A stretch of DNA of 64,000 nt from Larus michahellis (taxonomy: Eukaryota > Chordata > Aves > Charadriiformes > Laridae): assembly GCF_964199755.1 (NCBI RefSeq), contig NC_133914.1, forward strand, positions 930,001 to 994,000. Reading direction: 5' to 3'. The number at the start of each line of letters is the position of its first letter. The first letter of the stretch is position 1. The notes beneath the pieces were generated by a model. It had not been told where the DNA came from and made no database searches. It saw only the letters and a list, made by a program, of their open reading frames with translations. Below, in pieces: positions 1-27,585 of this stretch. A program made the position numbers and the translations under genes.

Positions 1-827
1 CAGTGCAGGACCCCCAGGATGGGGACGCCCGTAGCCCTGGCTGCGCGTGACCAGGATTTGGGCGTCCCCTTGTCACAGAGGAGTGAGATCCCTCAACACT
101 CCCGAAATTTGGGATCCTCAGCTCTGGCATTCCTGCACAGACGGCACCAAGTGCGGGGTCTCGGACCCCAGGGCACTGCCGGGTGCCTTGCGTCCCTCAT
201 TGTGGCCTCTGGCCGGCTCTCGCCCAGCCACTGACTCACGCCCAGCCTTTCCGCTCCGGGGGGGACACGGTGCCCCGGCCGCGCACAGCTCAGCCTTCCT
301 GGGGAGGACGCGGCTGCGGCACCCGCCTTATCCTAGCGCAGGAAGCGCCACTAAAATTAAACCTCGCCAGGAGTCAAGGCCACGGCGCTGGGCGTGCACC
401 GCACGCGACGCTCGCTGCCCGCCAGCACCCATGGGATCCCCGGCCGCCACCCCCACCCCGAATGGGGAGGAGGGGTTAGGGTGCAGGCACCCCGCTGGCA
501 ACGCGCTGGCGGCTCTGCCGACTCAGCAGCTGCGGGGCCGGCTTTCCGATGGGAAACCGCCACGGAGGAGCGGGGTCTAAAACAACACTGGAAGCCCGGG
601 GATTGTCAGGGGGAATTTGCTGAGCTGCTGTCTCCAAACACAAGGGCTGCCTGCAGCACCCACCCTTCCCTGCCTCCCCGGGGGTGCAGAGCCCCTTCCC
701 AGGGACGGGGACACTGCGGGGCCATCACTAGCCAAAGGGGATGGCGAATCATTGGGTCAAGCCATGGGACGGGGAGGCTCAACCCTTGGCGTGCCTCAGT
801 TTCCCCCTTGCATCCGCGGTGACTCAC
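1..827 (-). other. TINAGL1: TINAGL1 intron 5 (partial)
   Basis: GC-rich intronic sequence continuing past the left edge. Apart from a short MIR-like core at 792-806, no exon or structured element is seen. The open frames are GC-driven and lack family resemblance. Confidence 0.7.
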
Positions 828-942
828 GTGCATCTCGTTCATGTTCATGACGGTGGGAGAGGGTCGGAAGGTGCCCAGGCGGTGCCGGATCCCGTCCTCC
901 AGCGTCATGCCCCAAAACTGGCTGTAGTTGGCGGCTCTCCAG
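828..942 (-). CDS. TINAGL1: TINAGL1 exon 5 (last exon inside the window)
   Basis: A 115-nt exon, acceptor GTGCAG and donor ATGCAC/GTGAGTC. It encodes WRAANYSQFWGMTLEDG and RHRLGTFRPSPTVMNMNEMH, the pro-region in front of the peptidase C1-like domain. It ends in phase 0, so the next exon, off the left edge, starts on a codon. Confidence 0.92.
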
Positions 943-3900
943 CTGCACGGGAGGAGGGGGCACGGGTCAGGGGTGCCCCGAAAAGCACCGAGGGGTGAAG
1001 TATCCCTCCCCCATCCTCCCGGTGCCCGCTCCTTACCCGTAATTGCCCCTGTTGACAGCGTCGATCAGCTCCCCGTCCATCAGGCAGGCATGGTCCTCGC
1101 ACTGCCACTGCCCGCCGGGGCCGCAGGTGCTGCGGGGGGGGGACGGCACCAGAAGGGACAGTCAGCCAGGGAGGGACAGTGTCCCCTGTCCCCCCACAGC
1201 CAGGGACCCGCTGCCCTTGTGGGCAGCCAGCGAGGGGCCGGGGCTGCTTCTGCACCGTGGTCTGGGGGACAGGCTGCGGCTCAGCTCCTTGGGACGGGGT
1301 GAAGCCAGGCCAGGAGCCGGCGGGCAGCCCTCTGCGTGGCCCTGGGGGCTGTCCCCCCCGGCCCCGGTCCCTGCAGGAGCCCGGAGGGCAGACAGAGCAT
1401 GGGACAGAAAATCAGCTGAAAAGCAGCCAGGCCTGCAGACATCAGAGCAGGACTTGGACGCCAGCCCGGGGAGGGGATTCGGGGCTGGCTGTCCCCCCCC
1501 TGGGGTGAGCCGCTCCGGCCACGTTAGCCAGGAGCCCTGTGGCACCCATGGGAGACCCGGAGGAGGGGGTGGCTGGGGGGGATGTGCCGGGTCCGGGTCT
1601 CCCTGGGGAGCCCTGGGCTGTGCTCCCCCCGCACGGCGAGCAATGCTTGGCATGTTCCCTCCCGCCGCCCGCCCAGCTCCCGCCACGCTCTTCCCTTTTA
1701 AGGAACCCTGCGAGGCCAGAGCCGTGTCCCGCCAGCGCGGCCCCCATCCCGCCCATGGCACCTGCACCCCCGGCACTCGCCCCGTCCCCATCCCCACGCG
1801 CTGCCGACCCCGCATCTGGCTGTTAACTGCTCGGGGGGTCCCGCGGGTGCAGCCAGCTGGGTGCCCACAGCAGCTCCCGCCGCTGCACCCATTTGCCCCC
1901 CAGACTCCGTGGGAGCCGGGCAGGGATGAGGTTCGGGGTGAAGGGCTGCCGGAATCACGGGTCTCCGGGCGCCAAGTGCGGGGGAGGAGGGTTTTGGCAG
2001 AAGAGCCTTGGCCCCCGAGGGCCAGCACTGTTGGGAAGGGATGCTTTCCCAGTAACAGGGACCAGTCATCTGAGTGCACGGCTGGGGGACATCAATGTCC
2101 CCCCGGGGCTTGGGGACAGCCACATGGCTCCGCGCTGCAGTCCTAGAGAAATGCCAGGCACCATCGAGGCTTTGGGGGTGGGGGGGTCGGGCTGGCTTTT
2201 CACCTCCAGCTCCAGCGCACACGCCTGCACACACATGCACACACACGTGCTCATGCCCTCGCACACGCCCCAGACGGAGCCTTTGATTTCTCTTATCTGC
2301 CAGCCAGCCCTGCTGTGTTTATTCCTTGTCTACGGGCAGATCTGTGCCCGCAGGTTCCCCAGTCCCCCCCACCTCCAGGATGCCATTAATACCACTGCAG
2401 CCGTTTGCAGATAAGCCCCGCGCTGCTCGCTAACGCACCCAGCGAGCTCCTGGCGCGCACCGCAGACGGGCTGCGCGCACCCCAGCCGTCTGCGCGGACG
2501 GGCTCCGGCCGCCTGGCACGGAGCCGTGGCGGCTGCCAGCAGCAGACACGTCCCGTCAGGCTCGGGCAAGCTGGGCTTGGACTGGCGTGGCCAAAAAAAC
2601 CCCGGCAGCAGCAGGCCCGCGCCGGCAGCCCGCAGCCAGCCCGGCGGAGCGAGCGGCTCCCACAAAGGCATGCGTCGAAACTTGGGAGCGGCTCAAGGCC
2701 CCGGGCTCCGAATATGCCAGAGCAAAGGCATTTGGCAGCGCCCCCCTCCCCCCTTCCCCCCGCCACCCAGCTCGGGCCCCCTGCTCTGGCTGCCGGGCAG
2801 CCCCCGGTGCCCACAGGCTTCCCAACGCCCTCGTGTGCCGGCGCCAAGCCGGCGGTGTCCGCATGGCAGCAAAAGCATGGAGGCACTCACCACAGGTTGC
2901 AGTTCTCCCGGTACGTGGCTCCGGTGGGGAAGTTGCGGCCGGCGCGGGCACAGCCTGGATGGGAAAGGGGAGAGCCCTGGTGAGTGCCTGGGTGCATTGG
3001 GGGTCCCACCCGCACCCCCATGGCTCCAGAGAGGGGAATACCAGGGGCAAATAAATAAATCCTTAAAGCCAGGCGGTTGCCCAGCTGCACCTCGGCACCT
3101 CTAGCCCTGCGATGGGGAGCAGCTCGTGCCCCACGGCGCGGGGTGGCTCAGTGCCGGGAGGGTTAAACGTGGGGCTGCCAAGCAGAGCGGGCCTCGCACG
3201 CATGGCCTGGCGGGACGGGGATAAAGGGGCCAGTTGTACCCGGGAGCTGGCTCTGCTCTCCAGGGACTTCTTAGAGAGCCTTGTGCTGCGGGCTGCCCGT
3301 GCCCCCTGCTCGCCCCCATCCTCCCCAGCTGCCGGGGGGGTTAACTCAGGGCCAGCATCTGCCTGCCCCAGACATGACCGGAGAAGCCGGGATGGAGCAC
3401 CATCCACCCCAGCTCTGCCCCACAGGTACGCGCCGCTGGAGCTGCCCCTCTGCCGTGGGGAGGCGCAGGGGACGGGCTGCGGGGCCGCAGGCGGCTCCCA
3501 GCCCCGTTTCAAGGAGCCTGGCCCCCACCCAGACCCTTTGCCCGAGTTTCCACAGCCCCGAGGGGTCCAGAGCGGCTCTGTAGCGAGGGCAGGGCTGTCG
3601 GGTGCCGTGTCCGGCTGCATCCATTACCCGGAGGGGCACTAGTGGCACCCACAGCACATTGGGCACCCCCCGACCCCTGCCCGGCTGGGCGGGGGGCTGC
3701 CTCACCTGGGGCTTTGGGGAAGGGGGCCGGGATGCCCAGGCAGTACTCCCAGAAGTCGGGGCAGCAGTCGGAGATGGTGCGGTTGCAGAAGAGGTCGCAG
3801 TAGCAGAGGGTGTCGTGGTAGGGCACAGTGCAGCCGTCGTCGCGGCCGTGGCAGCAGACGTCCCCTCGCTGGCAGTAGGACCCACCGGCATCGTAGACCC

Positions 3901-4006
3901 CGTGCTCGTACAAGCCGGGGGCCAGCTCCCGGCGGGTGCGTACCCGAGAAGCCCGGGCCGCCTGGGCCAGCAGCCAGAGGCAGAGCAGGGCCCGCAGCAG
4001 GCGCAT
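828..4006 (-). CDS. TINAGL1: TINAGL1, 5' part of the gene (tubulointerstitial nephritis antigen-like 1)
   Basis: Four coding exons (3706-4006, 2891-2954, 1037-1129, 828-942) join in phase into the first 191 residues; the rest lies beyond the left edge. Residues 1-20 form a signal peptide with a Leu-rich core (LLCLWLLAQAA). A somatomedin-B-like cysteine cluster follows at about 44-90 (YCQRGDVCCHG, LCYCDLFCNRT, DCCPDFWEYC). A second Cys-rich segment (ENCNLCTC) leads to the conserved stretch NYSQFWGMTLEDG, which precedes the papain-like domain in this family. Family members are secreted to basement membrane and matrix, bind integrins and growth-factor receptors, and have a peptidase C1 domain without catalytic cysteine; that domain is not visible here. 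NRT and NYS are possible N-glycosylation sites. Similarity to TINAGL1 (RRELAPGL, LCYCDLFCNRT) is closer than to the paralogue TINAG. ATG 4004-4006 is chosen because it opens the signal peptide. Confidence 0.93.
1037..1129 (-). CDS. TINAGL1: TINAGL1 exon 4
   Basis: A 93-nt exon, acceptor CCGCAG and donor TACGG/GTAAGG. It encodes TCGPGGQWQCEDHACLMDGE followed by LIDAVNRGNYG, which matches the conserved QWQC...NYGW block of the family. Confidence 0.9.
1130..2890 (-). other. TINAGL1: TINAGL1 intron 3
   Basis: A 1.76-kb GC-rich intron. It holds a CA-rich patch at about 2218-2272 and a less GC-rich stretch at about 2280-2420 with two GATA motifs. No further exon fits the reading phase. Confidence 0.75.
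2891..2954 (-). CDS. TINAGL1: TINAGL1 exon 3
   Basis: A 64-nt exon, acceptor ATCCAG and donor CTGTG/GTGAGT. It encodes GCARAGRNFPTGATYRENCN and the start of the LCTC motif, matching the second Cys-rich segment of TINAG-family proteins. Phase is 1 in and 2 out. Confidence 0.9.
2955..3705 (-). other. TINAGL1: TINAGL1 intron 2
   Basis: A 751-base GC-rich intron with a short AAATAAATAAA run near 3050. Nothing else is recognised. Confidence 0.75.
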
Positions 4007-4028
4007 GTTGCCGGCAATCTCCCCTGAC
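3706..4028 (-). CDS. TINAGL1: TINAGL1 exon 2 (signal peptide and somatomedin-B-like domain)
   Basis: The acceptor CTGCAG ends at 4029 and the donor CCCAG/GTGAGG follows 3706. Coding runs 3706-4006 (100 codons plus one base); 4007-4028 is 5' UTR. It encodes the secretion signal and the CxC-rich somatomedin-B-like module. Confidence 0.93.
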
Positions 4029-4568
4029 CTGCAGCCGCTGCGGAGGGAGGGCAGTAAGCGGACGGGGGGCAGCCGGGGGTCCCAGGGCAAGCTCCTCACC
4101 CTCCGCCAGCCCCATCCCACCCCGGCCAGCCCCCAGCACGCCGAGCCCCCTCCCGGGACACCTGGCCCCCTCCCTGTCCTCCCCCGGGACGCTCAAAGTC
4201 TTCAGGTTCCTTAACTCCCCTTGCCCCGACCCCGGCTGCGGGGAACCGCAGCACGACGCCCCAAAGCACCGGTTCCCCCCTGGCTGCCCACTCCCCGGGC
4301 ACCCACACCTTAACCCCCCACTCCACAAGCAAAACCCCAGCGGGACGGGGCTCCCCAGGGCACCCGGGGGGGCTGCCCGGGCCCCCGCCCCGGCGCCGGT
4401 CCCAGCCCCGCTCCCCGCCGCCGCGGAGGCGCGGGCGGTGCGATGAGCTCTCAGTTCTCAGCCCCTGGGGTCGGGGAGGACGCTGGGGACCCCGGGAGTG
4501 GGGCGAGGGGGGGGCCTGTTCGGGGAACCCCCGGGGCACGACCCCTTCCCGTCCCCGCTGCCCCGTAC
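4029..4568 (-). other. TINAGL1: TINAGL1 intron 1
   Basis: A 540-base CpG-rich intron between the inferred noncoding exon and the first coding exon. It is probably part of the promoter CpG island. Confidence 0.55.
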
Positions 4569-4600
4569 CTGCCGCGCCCGCCGCTCCGCGCCGCCGCCGA
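4569..4600 (-). other. TINAGL1: TINAGL1 noncoding exon 1 (predicted)
   Basis: A strong donor (GGCAG then GTACGGGG, exon end at 4569) lies about 55 bases downstream of a minus-strand TATA box. With initiation about 25-30 bases below the TATA box, exon 1 would be only about 30 nt. It would splice to the acceptor at 4029-4030, leaving 22 nt of 5' UTR before the ATG. The start site is inferred. Confidence 0.5.
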
Positions 4601-4624
4601 GCGCCTCCTCCGCTCCCGCCGCTC

Positions 4625-4630
4625 CTTATA
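4625..4630 (-). promoter_or_regulatory. TINAGL1: TATA box of the TINAGL1 promoter
   Basis: On the minus strand the context is GGCTATAAGGAG. It sits in a CpG-rich block (about 4360-4860) with GGCGGG SP1-type boxes, and about 55 bases upstream of the inferred exon 1 donor. Position and orientation fit TINAGL1 and no other gene nearby. Confidence 0.6.
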
Positions 4631-4640
4631 GCCGCGCCCC

Positions 4641-7269
4641 GGCCGGGGGGGCGCGGGGAGGTGCCGGGGGCAGCCGCGCTCCGGCCGGGCGGAGCGGAGC
4701 CCAGCGGGGCGGGGGTCGGCACCGGGGCTCCCTCGGGGCGGGCGGGCGGGCGGGCGGGAGGGAGGGAGACCCGTGGTCCCGCCGTCCCGGGGCTCCCTGG
4801 CGGCACCGCCTCCCCCCTGGGGCCGGGGATCCCTCCGGCTCCCCGAGCCCCCCCACCCTGTGGCCGCGCAAACTGGGGGGGCTCGGCAGCCCTGCCAGCA
4901 CCCCCCGCTCCATCCAGGGGGTTCCCGCTGCTGCCCGGGGCAGGGTGTGGGGAAGGGAGGAGAGGAAGAGGGGGGGAGCTGCATGACTCCCCCCTCCCAG
5001 AACCCCAGCTGCAGTGTGGGGAGCTGGATGCGAGGCAGAGACATCCCATCACAGCCCAGGAAGCGGAGCCACGGTCACTTGGAGTCGGCCCCGTGTCCCC
5101 GCTGCCAGCGCCAGTGTCCAACAGGTGCTCGGGACCCGGGGAAGGGGGGGGTTTCGGCTGCCCCGCAGGCTCCGGTCCCCCCCCGCAGCACCCATACTCG
5201 CTGTGGGGCTTCGGATGCCCATCCCGGCGCTCCTGCCTGCCTCCGGCCCACGAGGAGCATCTCCCGGCGGCTGCCAAAGGATTCCTCGAAGATGCCTCAT
5301 GGCAGCCAGGACGGGAGGCACCACGGGCGGTGGGGGGAGAGCGGGGTTCCGCGGGCGGCCGTGGCAGCCGGGACAGGGGCTGAGCCCAGGCTAACGGGCT
5401 GGAGGGCTCCTGGCTCTGCAGGGAGGATGCTGTGGCCAGTCAGGGCTTACACCCCAGATGCCCATGCACGGGGAGCACTGCAACCCAGCGGGTGCAAGGG
5501 CTGCCGGCCCCCCCAAGACCCCAGGATGCTCTGGGTGCCCAAACAAGGGTCCTGCAAGAGCCCCATCCGCTGGGACCCCCACGCGGCCGCTCAGCCAGCG
5601 CTCTCGGAGGGGCCTTTTCCTGCAAGTGCGGCCTTGGACGGAGCGCGCCGAGCCGGAGGGCTGCTCAGCGCCTCAGGAAGGAACTGGGTCCGGCCCGGAG
5701 TCCAACTGTCTCCAACCACACGTACTTTCTCCATGACTGGACTGACAGGAATCCAGAGTGAGTCACAAATTCCCCAAGACCCTCAGGGGACAAAGCAAAG
5801 CCACTGGTGAAAAGGACATCCCCGGCTTCTGCTCCTGGTCCTTGTGCTCCTGCCGGGCAGCTCCCTGGCAGCGGCTGAGGATGCCGTGGGGCGCTGACGG
5901 CAGAGATGGCCCCTTCCCGTTCCTGCCGCAGCCCCTGCCCCCCCCGGCTGATAAGGGCTCATGTGCAGAGGCGGGAGCAGCGATAGCCCAAGCGCTTGCA
6001 AGCCCCCCCCCCACCCCCTTCCTCGGCCGTGCTCGGTGCCAAGCGTCGCTCTTGGCGGAACGCGGCGTGCCGGCACTGCGGGGTCACGGCTCGCTGGCAT
6101 TTCCCCCCCGGCGTGTCCCTGCTGGCCAGGCCCGTCCCCGTGCCGGGGAGCGTCAGTCTCTCTCATACGTCGGGGAGACAAGGTGGAGCGGGGCAAAGTC
6201 CAGACAGGGCACCTTGGGCCCACGTGTCCACGGGAAGCAGAGGCGAGTGCCGCGGGCTGGCACACACGCCTGCCCTGCCCTCGCCGCCTGCAGCTGCTCT
6301 GGGGGAGGGAGAAGGTAGGTCCCAGCACCCAGGCCCCACTGCATGGAGTCGTACAGAGAGCCCAGACCCGGGTGGGTCATTCCCGGATGCCCCCCGGCAC
6401 AGCAGGGACATGCGCGGTGCTGCTGTGCCCACGGGGTGCAGGGTGAGCACCCCCCAGCCATGCACAACCCCGTGGCCGGGTGAAGACCCCGCTGTTGCAG
6501 TGATGCATCCCTCCAAATCCACCCAGGAAAGCCACTCCGCCGGCCGGGGAGGCCGGGCAGAGGTCGGGGCAGTGCCCCCTGGCTCACAGCAGGGCAGGGA
6601 GGTGCTGGCCCCCGCGGTGCTCGGCACAGCCCAGCGCTCCGGGATCAGCCAGGAATGGGGTTGTTGGCAAGAAGCAGCCAGGAAAGGCAGGGACTGACCT
6701 GCGGCGAGCCCCGGCTTCCTCCCCAGCCAGCGCCAGGGCAGGGGGGGGACACAGAAAGGGGCCACCCCCGGCCCCCCCGCCATTCGCAGGCTGGGGGACA
6801 CATTGTCCCTGTGGGGTGACACAACATGGGGATGGGGTGAAGGCTTTGCTGTCCCTTGGGGGGTTGCGGTCTCCTGGGGAAGGGGGCTCCCACCCCTCCG
6901 CCTTCCCCGGGATGGCCGCGGGACCATTGCAGCGTCACCCCCGCTTGGGGACACAGCGTGACACTTCTGAAGAGGCAGAGGGAGCACGGCCCTTCCCGCA
7001 GCAGTGACCCTCCCCGCCGGCACCGCGCTCCGAACGCAGGGCAAGGGCCCCTCGGCAGTGGCATCAGGCCTGCAGCCCCCAGGCTCACGGCGCCGTGGAG
7101 GGGGACTGAGCCGGAGCCCCGCTGCCCAGGTGGGGGGCGGCTGCGGCTCAGGGGTGCCCGGGGGGGCAGGGAGGTGGCCGGACGCCCGGTTCCTCCGTCC
7201 GCAGCGCTCGGCGGCAGGGCTGGAGTGCCACCTCCCGGGAGAGCCGGGAGAGAGACAGCGGGGCAGGCA
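4641..7269. other. Intergenic region between TINAGL1 and KCNQ4
   Basis: About 2.6 kb of GC-rich DNA between the TINAGL1 promoter and the likely KCNQ4 polyadenylation site. It contains a GGGC-repeat G-quadruplex-prone block (4734-4768) and a perfect AP-1 motif TGAGTCA at 5759-5765. No coding exon with family resemblance was seen on either strand. Confidence 0.65.
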
Positions 7270-7288
7270 GGCAGCCTCTACTCCAAAC

Positions 7289-7294
7289 TTTAAT
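7289..7294 (-). terminator. KCNQ4: Candidate KCNQ4 polyadenylation signal ATTAAA
   Basis: The minus strand reads TTTCATTAAAGTTTGGAG in a locally AT-rich patch (7286-7325) within very GC-rich DNA. It is the only good signal in the 2 kb after the stop. Confidence 0.5.
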
Positions 7295-7449
7295 GAAAGA
7301 AATAAGTTAATAAGTTAATCAAGTGAGGTAACTACCGCTGGCTGGGGCGGTCTGCGGGGACCGGCCAGCCCCGGGGAGGCTCCTACCGGTTAGTCCCTGC
7401 GTGCGGCTGCGGGCAAAGCTCTCGCATGCACCCTCGCCCCGCGGCCGGG

Positions 7450-7545
7450 CACCCACGGCACCCCCTCACCAACCCACCGCCTGCCCACCCATGGCACCCC
7501 CTCACCAACCCACCGCCTGCCCACCCACGGCACCCGGTCACCCCC
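7450..7545. repeat. 36-base tandem repeat
   Basis: The unit begins CACCCACGGCACCCCCTCAC and is present at 7450-7485 and 7486-7521 with one mismatch. A third, degenerate partial copy follows. It lies near the end of the predicted KCNQ4 3' UTR. Confidence 0.85.
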
Positions 7546-8426
7546 TCGAGCCCCCGTGCCATCGCAGGGGAGGGGACCCGGGTGGTGCAGGAGCTGGGGC
7601 GGGGGCTGCCAGCGGCTCTGGCACAGCCTGCGCTGGCCACATGCACTTAACGAGGCAAGAAAAAACGAGCAGGGGGTGGGGGGGGGTCCCTGCTGCTGGG
7701 AGCAGAGGCATACGGGTGCAAATCCCGCGGTTCGGTGGGTGCCCACCAGCCCAGGCCAGATCCCAGCAGGTCTGACTGCCGGTCCCTGACAGCCTCCGTA
7801 GGGCACCGAGACCCCCCAGGACCCCCAGCCCCCCACCAGCCCCAGCTCGACAAACTTTGGCACTACCACGATCGCTTCCAGCCTGGCTCAGCCCAGCGCT
7901 GTGGGACTGGAAACCAGCCCCGGGACTGGGGTCGGGGCAGCAAAGGGGAGCAAGGCAGCGCGGGAGCTGCTGTGGCTCTGCCGCAAGCGGCATACAAGGG
8001 ACATGCACAGCCACTCTCTGTCCCCACTGGGCTGTCACCCCCCCCAGGCCCGGCCTGTGCTCCTCAGGACATGGAAGGGATGGGGACACGGGGAGGGACA
8101 AACCGAGCACCGCGGGACCCACAGGACCCAGCAGGGAAGGAGTTCTCTAACCAAGAGCAGGGGTTGGGACACAAGAGGGAGAGATGCTCCTTGGGGACCA
8201 CTGTCCCCATCACCTGTGCCTGCATCCCTCTGTCTTCCACAGCCCCTGCGCAGCCCCGTGTCCCCAGGGCCACCCTCCAGCAGGTTTGTCACCCAGCCCT
8301 GAGCCCGCTGGGCCCCTACAGGCAGCAGGATCCAGCCCTGTGTGCTGGTAGGGGGGTTACTTATTGCCTATGGCCCCACGGGTTGCTCTTCCCGGGGGTG
8401 TTGCATATTAAGACATTATTGCATAA

Positions 8427-8458
8427 ATATATATATATATATCTCCTATATATATATT
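8427..8458. repeat. AT dinucleotide palindrome
   Basis: Two (AT)n blocks flank CTCC and can fold on each other. They sit in the predicted KCNQ4 3' UTR. Confidence 0.85.
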
Positions 8459-9110
8459 GCCCTGGAAGCATGCACGGGCAGGCAGAAGGCTCTGCTGTGC
8501 TTCTAGAGGTGCAGCCTTGGCAGCAGGGAAATAACCCGGGCAAAGGAGCACGATGGGGGACAGACCCCCGCTCCCTGACCTGGGGGGACCCCCACCGCTG
8601 CCCCAACCTGGAGCAACGCAGGTAAAACCATGTTGGGTCGTGCCCCAACACCCCTGCTCGGCACCGGGGGCGGAGGGAGATGGAGCCTTGCATAGCTGGC
8701 GGCGTCCCCGGCTCGGCTCTGGGCGACCAAGCAGGACCTCACAGAGGAGCTGGATGTGTCCTGAGGGCTGGGGCTACGAGTCAAACCCCAGGGGACAGGG
8801 CCAGGCTGGAGCATCCCCACCATGGCTGGGGAGCACTCAAGGCCCCAGGAGCTGGGGGGGTCCTCACCCCCCGGGAAGGGCAGGAGCATCCCGGGAGCAT
8901 GGGCTGGCCATGCCGCAGTGCCACGGGCTTCCACCCCATCCCCAGAGCGGGCACCCGCTGCAGCCGTCCCCCCACAAAGGAAGACTTGGTTCAAGTAAGA
9001 TGGCGAGGGAAGTGGCTAGACGGGGCCGGGCGATGCCACGCTGCTCCCACGTCTCAGCGCCCCGTCCCACCGGCTGCACGCAGGCAGGATCCATCCCGCT
9101 GCCTTCCCGC

Positions 9111-26526
<17,416 letters not shown>

Positions 26527-26913
26527 GGCCGCGCTGCCCCGCTCAGCGCTCCGCCGCCGCCCGCCGCATGGCCCCGGCACCGCGGGACCCCCCCCCGCCG
26601 CCTCCCCGCCCGGCTCGCACCGCCCCCGATGCCCGGTACCGCTCCTCGGTGCCACCTGCCTTTAGCTGCCCGCAGCCGCCGGGACCTCCCCCCGCCGGGG
26701 CCGGCCCGCCCCGCCGTACCTGGCCCCCGCCCCCGGGGCTCCGCCGGCACCGGCCGGGCGGGGAAGGGGCGGACTCGGGGCCGCCCGCAGCAGCACCCGG
26801 GGGGCGGTTCCCACGCTGTCACCCCGCGGTTCGGCCGGGGGGACCCTTCCCCGCGAGGTCCCTGGGGACGCCCTGCTGCCCACGGCGCCGGGCAGAGTGT
26901 CCCGGACACGGGG

Positions 26914-27260
26914 CCTGGAGCATCCCATCAGTGAGCATCCCAAAACACCGGTGTGGAGCATCCCATGAGTGAGCATCCCAAAAAAACAGTGTGGAGCATC
27001 CCAGGCTGCCAACCATGGAGCATCCCATGAGCGAGCATCCCAAAACACCGGTGTGGAGCATCCCAGGCTGCCAAGCATGGAGCATCCCGCGAGTGAGCAT
27101 CCCAAAGCATGGGGAGTGGAGTGTCCCGGGAGTAAGCCCCCCAAACCACACGGTATCAAGCATCTCTGGAGGGAGCATCTCCAGAGCGAGTGTCCCTGGC
27201 CACCGGACATGGAGTATCCCAGGCACGAGCTTCCCAAGCCAGCCAGCATCAGCCCTCCCA
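26914..27260. repeat. Minisatellite upstream of the KCNQ4 promoter
   Basis: Ten exact copies of GAGCATCCC occur between 26918 and 27105. They are arranged in a compound unit of about 38 bases (GAGCATCCCATGAGT then GAGCATCCCAAAACACCG plus a linker) that also alternates with a GGCTGCCAAGCATG variant. Degenerate copies continue to about 27260. The array lies about 0.4 kb upstream of the KCNQ4 start codon. Confidence 0.9.
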
Positions 27261-27549
27261 GAGAGCACCCCAGGCCGGGGCATCCACCTTCCTCTCCTTT
27301 CCTATAGGTCCAGGAATTGCTGGAGGCACCGAGGTTTAGAGGGACACCAAATACCTACAGAGACTTCATGTTTCTTGGGAAGGGCAGGGCACATCCTCGT
27401 CCTCCAGTTCCCGGGCCAGAAGCCCAGTGGAGCCCATTCCCGCCGGGGTCCCTGCTGCAGGCACAGCCTGCCCCCACCCATTCCTCTCCATCCTCTACAA
27501 ATCCGCTTTGAGAGGGGCTCCAAGTGTGTTTCCCAGCCAACACCCACAG

Positions 27550-27585
27550 CTTATTCCCACTGACAGATGAGGAAACTGAGGCACG
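27550..27585 (+). repeat. MIR/CORE-SINE-like fragment
   Basis: TTATTCCCACTGACAGATGA followed by GGAAACTGAGGCAC closely follows the mammalian-wide interspersed repeat core as I remember it (TTAT-CCCA-CAGATGAGGAAACTGAGGCAC). It is short, so the assignment is tentative. Confidence 0.5.

Larger units (their letters stand above)
7270..9110 (-). other. KCNQ4: KCNQ4 3' UTR (predicted extent)
   Basis: Follows the stop codon with no further coding match. The best polyadenylation signal is ATTAAA on the minus strand at 7289-7294, giving a 3' UTR of about 1.8 kb. The region includes an AU-rich palindromic island (8401-8460) and a 36-base tandem repeat (7450-7545). The extent is inferred. Confidence 0.5.

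Noticed and set aside
828-4006. Paralogue TINAG instead of TINAGL1
   Set aside because: RRELAPGL, the LCYCDLFCNRT block and the short N-terminus agree better with TINAGL1.
4096-5277. Minus-strand open frame of 393 codons over the TINAGL1 promoter
   Set aside because: It overlaps the CpG island and exon 2 acceptor, has low-complexity Pro/Gly/Arg composition and no known domain.
26653-26655. Upstream extended start for KCNQ4
   Set aside because: The codon is GTG; the first in-frame ATG with strong context is at 26524-26526.
27000-27300. Open frames across the minisatellite as a repeat protein
   Set aside because: They arise in several frames and on both strands from the repeat itself.
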